From NCBI RefSeq assembly GCF_000150275.1, contig NW_002060958.1, positions 1,000,272 to 1,064,271 of the forward strand: a DNA stretch of 64,000 nt, in the 5' to 3' direction. Source of the stretch: Trichoplax adhaerens. Lineage: Eukaryota; Placozoa; Uniplacotomia; Trichoplacea; Trichoplacidae. Positions within the stretch are counted from its first letter, which is position 1. Every line of letters starts with the position of its first letter. The notes under the pieces are model-generated. The model did no database searches, was not told where the DNA came from, and saw only the letters and a program-made list of their open reading frames with translations. Position numbers and translations under genes: made by a program. This document shows, one piece after another, positions 60,634 to 64,000 of this stretch.

Positions 60634-63514
60634 CTGTTATCCTAAAAAATGAATCAAACAAAGATTTATATATATATGTTATATACTACGTAAGCTTATT
60701 GTTAGCTATAATTCCTATACGATAATAATTAAAATAGCCGTCCTATGACGAAGTATATAATGCTATAACAGTCAAAATGAGTTGGAAAAATAACGCAAAT
60801 GCTCATGATCCAATGCCTTGCAATCCTTAAAAGTGTATTAGACATCAAAATACTGTAGATAGCTAATAGTGCAAACTTAAGTCCCTATATTACTCATATT
60901 TTAAAAATCTAGCATTTTGAAAAGATTTTATAAATTTGTAGCCAGCCTGCACTTAACATAAGCAGTGAAACTAATGATTTTATTGATATATGCTCCCAAA
61001 ATCAACTAGATGTTAATGAATACGCAACAATAAAATAACTGCTGATGCAGATAGCCGATAGAAAGACTAAAGGATTTGGTACTGTAGAAAAGGCCTTACA
61101 TGCTTATACTAAAGAATTATGAACATGTATTGTTGCCTACATTTTAATCTCTTATAGACTTGAAATATCATTATATTAATGGCACTAATAATTTCTTATT
61201 TCTGCGTAATATTCTACAGACTAGATCAACCGAATTCGATCTAATACGGGTTTGCAAGATAGGTCCCATACGTGTTATAATAATTCGATTTAGGTTATGT
61301 TTTAATTTACCTTATCTTTTCTGAACAAAGCGTACAGGATAAAACTAAATCGGAATCATCGGCGATAGTTTTACTCTATAAATATCAAGAAGTGAAATTG
61401 AACTTAATTAGTAAGACAGAAAGTTCGTTGATATATTATTATGGGTTTTTACCATTTTTGTAAGATGATCGTAATGTTGATACTGAATAATTATAGATAT
61501 ACTCGTATATAATCAAACACAGAAAATTATTCATCCTAGTAAATCGATCCTGTTTTCATTATCATGATTGCTACATCATAAGCTTGAGCTATATATTTTA
61601 TCTATTACTGGGTTAATATTTAAAGTTAAAAAGAAGTAAGTACAGTGTAAAGTGATACACGATATTCAGTGGGCTGACATAGGTTTGCGCGATTTCAAAT
61701 TTCTTCTTTTTGATTTAATGTTAATGACACATACTCTGCTACTGTATAGGTATGTATTATTAATGCTGCATAGATTCCATATGAAATCCTGTGAAATTAG
61801 TTTTCTAATATACTGAAAGTATAATTCGGTAAAGGATCCATAGAAGGCTATATGCGAGTCCGACAGATTTATACAAGACTGATTTAGTGACTGCACCTAG
61901 GAATTTTGTAATAAATTTCAAATTGTTTGCTCATACAACAGATGTTACCTTTTGAAGAATAGGGCGCCCATTTCTGGACCTGTTAGTGCTAGTCCTAGAT
62001 ACGAATTCTCATCATTAGCATGGAATTATGCATTATTTAAAAAATTAATTCATAAAACTGAGATGAAATGAATATTTTTCTAAAAGATAAATTGTGTATG
62101 AACAACTCTTATAGCAATAAGATTATTGGTTTATGTAGATCTATTTAGTAAATTATCAGGTTTCGATTTCAGTCTTGAAATACTACTGTATTTTTCGAGT
62201 ATAAGAATTTTTGTTAACTTAATATTATGGTATTGATTTATTTGACATAATGCATGGTTTAGATAACACTATCGAAGTAAAATAAACAGTCTAGTATAAT
62301 TTGAAATCTTCTGTAGTATAAGATTCTATTTTAAGTAAATCGTATTAGTTAATTATTCCTACTACATCGTCTTTTAAGTATAAGAGAATTGATACCGTTG
62401 AAAGTATGGCTATAATTTAAATGATTAGTAAAAAACATCAAGAAATTCGAGACTAAGCACTGACCTAAGATTGCATACTCTAAAATTTCTAGCTAATCAA
62501 TGTTAAACTGCTATCGCCCATAATTAAATAAGCATCGTATCTTCAAGAGAGGAGCTATTTATGAAGAGTTAAGTATTCCTGGTATTTTAACACTGATTAC
62601 AATTTCAAAGCAGTATTTACTGTTTATATATCATACACCATCAACGGTATATTCTGGTCTTGAGTAAATGAGGTTTACTCCACTAGTCATGATGACAAGT
62701 TCGTTATATAACTTTGTTGATACGCATAAACTAAACACCATATTCACAATCAATTTGTTTCTGTTTCTAGTGTTACTGTTAACTATTTCTAGATAGTATA
62801 GAGTTTATTGCGATTATACACTATATTCTGGATGCAAATAATGTATTTTAGTATTGACAGAAAATAAATTATTGCTTCAGGGACTAATTATAGACTGTGT
62901 AGTGGTTAGAAAAAAGAAAGATTGTTTCGCTTGTCAAGATATTGACAGCAATTTTTACTTTTTATCTAAATGCATGATAAAATATTTCCCCTTTGTCTAA
63001 TCTTCAAGTCTAATAACTTCAAAAATGTTTTATACTATATTTTATGGTCAAATTTGTCATCAACTTTAGTTAGAGATGCGGAAGATAGATCGTCAAAAAC
63101 TATTTAAAACTACTATTTTAGCTATAAAAGGAAGTATAACTTTGTGATTACTGATCACTTAGTAAATACTTTGTAAGATTAGTCAATTCTAATGTTAGCA
63201 ATTTATACAAACTCAAAGCCATTGAAAGCCTTACATGATTATTCTTGATAGTTCAAGCCTGGAAATTTAGCCACAAGTTGAAATTGACGAAAATCAATGC
63301 TGTCCTGTAATGTGCTCTAAAGGTAGATCTATATCCTAGTAGCGCAAAAATGTTATCGTTAGTTGTTAACTAATTGGAATGCTGACTAATCACTTGGTTA
63401 AGTAATGTTCTGCTATCTGTTGTAATTACTAATAGATTGAAAATAACCTTTTAGAATAAGTTTAATTTGTATTTAATCATAGTTAATCGCATTATTTATA
63501 ATCAATCCATTAAG
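60634..63514. other. AT-rich intergenic between the sorting nexin and the last gene
   Basis: About 2.9 kb with no array and no supported exon. Short minus-strand frames (e.g. 61666-61896) lack family signal. It may include the unseen 5' exon(s) and promoter of the sorting nexin and the promoter of the gene at the right edge. Confidence 0.4.
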
Positions 63515-64000
63515 AACCGAATGCTCGACAGCCAACATGGGATAAAATGTAGAATTAGAGTACAAGGCAACTGTGTCAACTTATCGATTGATGAGGAAGG
63601 CAACGTTGATGGTTAGTCCGTGTCCTTACTATTGTACTATAATTTATAATTTGAATAATAAATTGAAGCTTGTATAATAAATGTTCTGTTTATTAACATG
63701 CTTGACTAGATCGTATTATTATAACTGTTATTCCATCAACAATATATGTAAGTTCAATTTTATTGTTTATTGCAATCCGTTATTATGTGATCCTATACGG
63801 AAAAATTTACATCAAAAGATGGTGTAGAAACCTTGATTAAGCCAGCCTTACCTCTTGTTTATTCCTAGTTATTATCATTCAGTAATATTATTAGCAATGG
63901 GCTTGGTTTAAGTTTACTGTTGTCCAGGAAACTTCTGTTAAACCATAGAAACATGATCAAAAGAAAATTCAAATTTAATTATATTGTTTTGTAGTGGACA
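63515..64000 (+). CDS. unrecognised gene, first visible exons, truncated by the window edge
   Basis: Three exon-like pieces keep phase: 63515-63611 (in-frame ATG at 63521, MLDSQHGIKCRIRVQGNCVN, donor G|GTTAGT), 63710-63747 (DRIIITVIPSTIY, donor GTAAGT) and a start at 63995 after GTTTTGTAG. The translation alternates strand-like hydrophobic and charged residues, as in a beta-rich domain. I do not recognise the family. The first ATG could be the start codon, or this may be an internal exon. Called on splice-site and phase agreement only. Confidence 0.35.

Noticed and set aside
1..64000. Intact transposase, reverse transcriptase, viral insertion, CRISPR array or tRNA
   Set aside because: No transposase or RT motif, no direct repeats with unique spacers of CRISPR type, and no B-box-like GGTTCGAATCC were found on either strand.

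Overview
This is nuclear DNA of an early-branching animal. The base composition is AT-rich. The conserved genes are split into many short exons joined by GT-AG introns, mostly 60-500 bp. The gene set is metazoan: the SWI/SNF subunit SMARCC, the ESCRT adaptor ALIX, an NSL-complex scaffold exon, an ADAM-type protein and a PX-BAR sorting nexin. Intron density, gene spacing and AT content fit a placozoan best, but that is inference; a sponge is not excluded. I see no bacterial operons, CRISPR, rRNA or recognisable tRNA.

Layout. 1-6.2 kb: first coding exon of a KANSL1-like gene (minus) and its 5' flank, which runs into arrays of TACTGTAC-type palindromes. 6.2-13.0 kb: no supported gene, but a fold-back element and three unrelated tandem arrays (about 189, 125 and 313 bp units). 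13.4-15.6 kb: an intronless 716-aa ADAM10/17-like protein whose zinc site is destroyed. 16-25 kb: one unknown 177-aa ORF, a miRNA-like hairpin, several repeat families, a decayed partial copy of the ADAM gene with its upstream flank, and a minisatellite. 25.2-32.3 kb: a 14-exon PLP-dependent aminotransferase (plus). 33.4-35.6 kb: a satellite with a 681-bp higher-order period. 36.1-44.1 kb: SMARCC1/2 (plus), about 28 exons, 1,151 aa. 45.7-51.4 kb: ALIX/PDCD6IP (minus), about 17 exons. 53.7-54.7 kb: a 195-bp tandem array. 55.6-60.6 kb: a PX-BAR sorting nexin resembling SNX5/6 (minus, some exons unresolved). 63.5 kb to the end: first exons of an unrecognised plus-strand gene leaving the window.

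The genes do not form one pathway. Two concern chromatin (KANSL1, SMARCC), two endosomal membrane traffic (ALIX, sorting nexin), one the cell surface (ADAM-like) and one metabolism. SMARCC and ALIX are convergent, with 1.56 kb between their stop codons. Exon boundaries for SMARCC and the aminotransferase were checked for reading phase throughout and add up to whole codons; those of ALIX were read by alignment to the family; those of the sorting nexin are partly unresolved.

The most unusual features are the inactivated ADAM with its rearranged neighbour copy, the palindrome clusters just upstream of three conserved genes, the higher-order satellite, and the apparent absence of the conserved coiled-coil from the SMARCC C-terminus.
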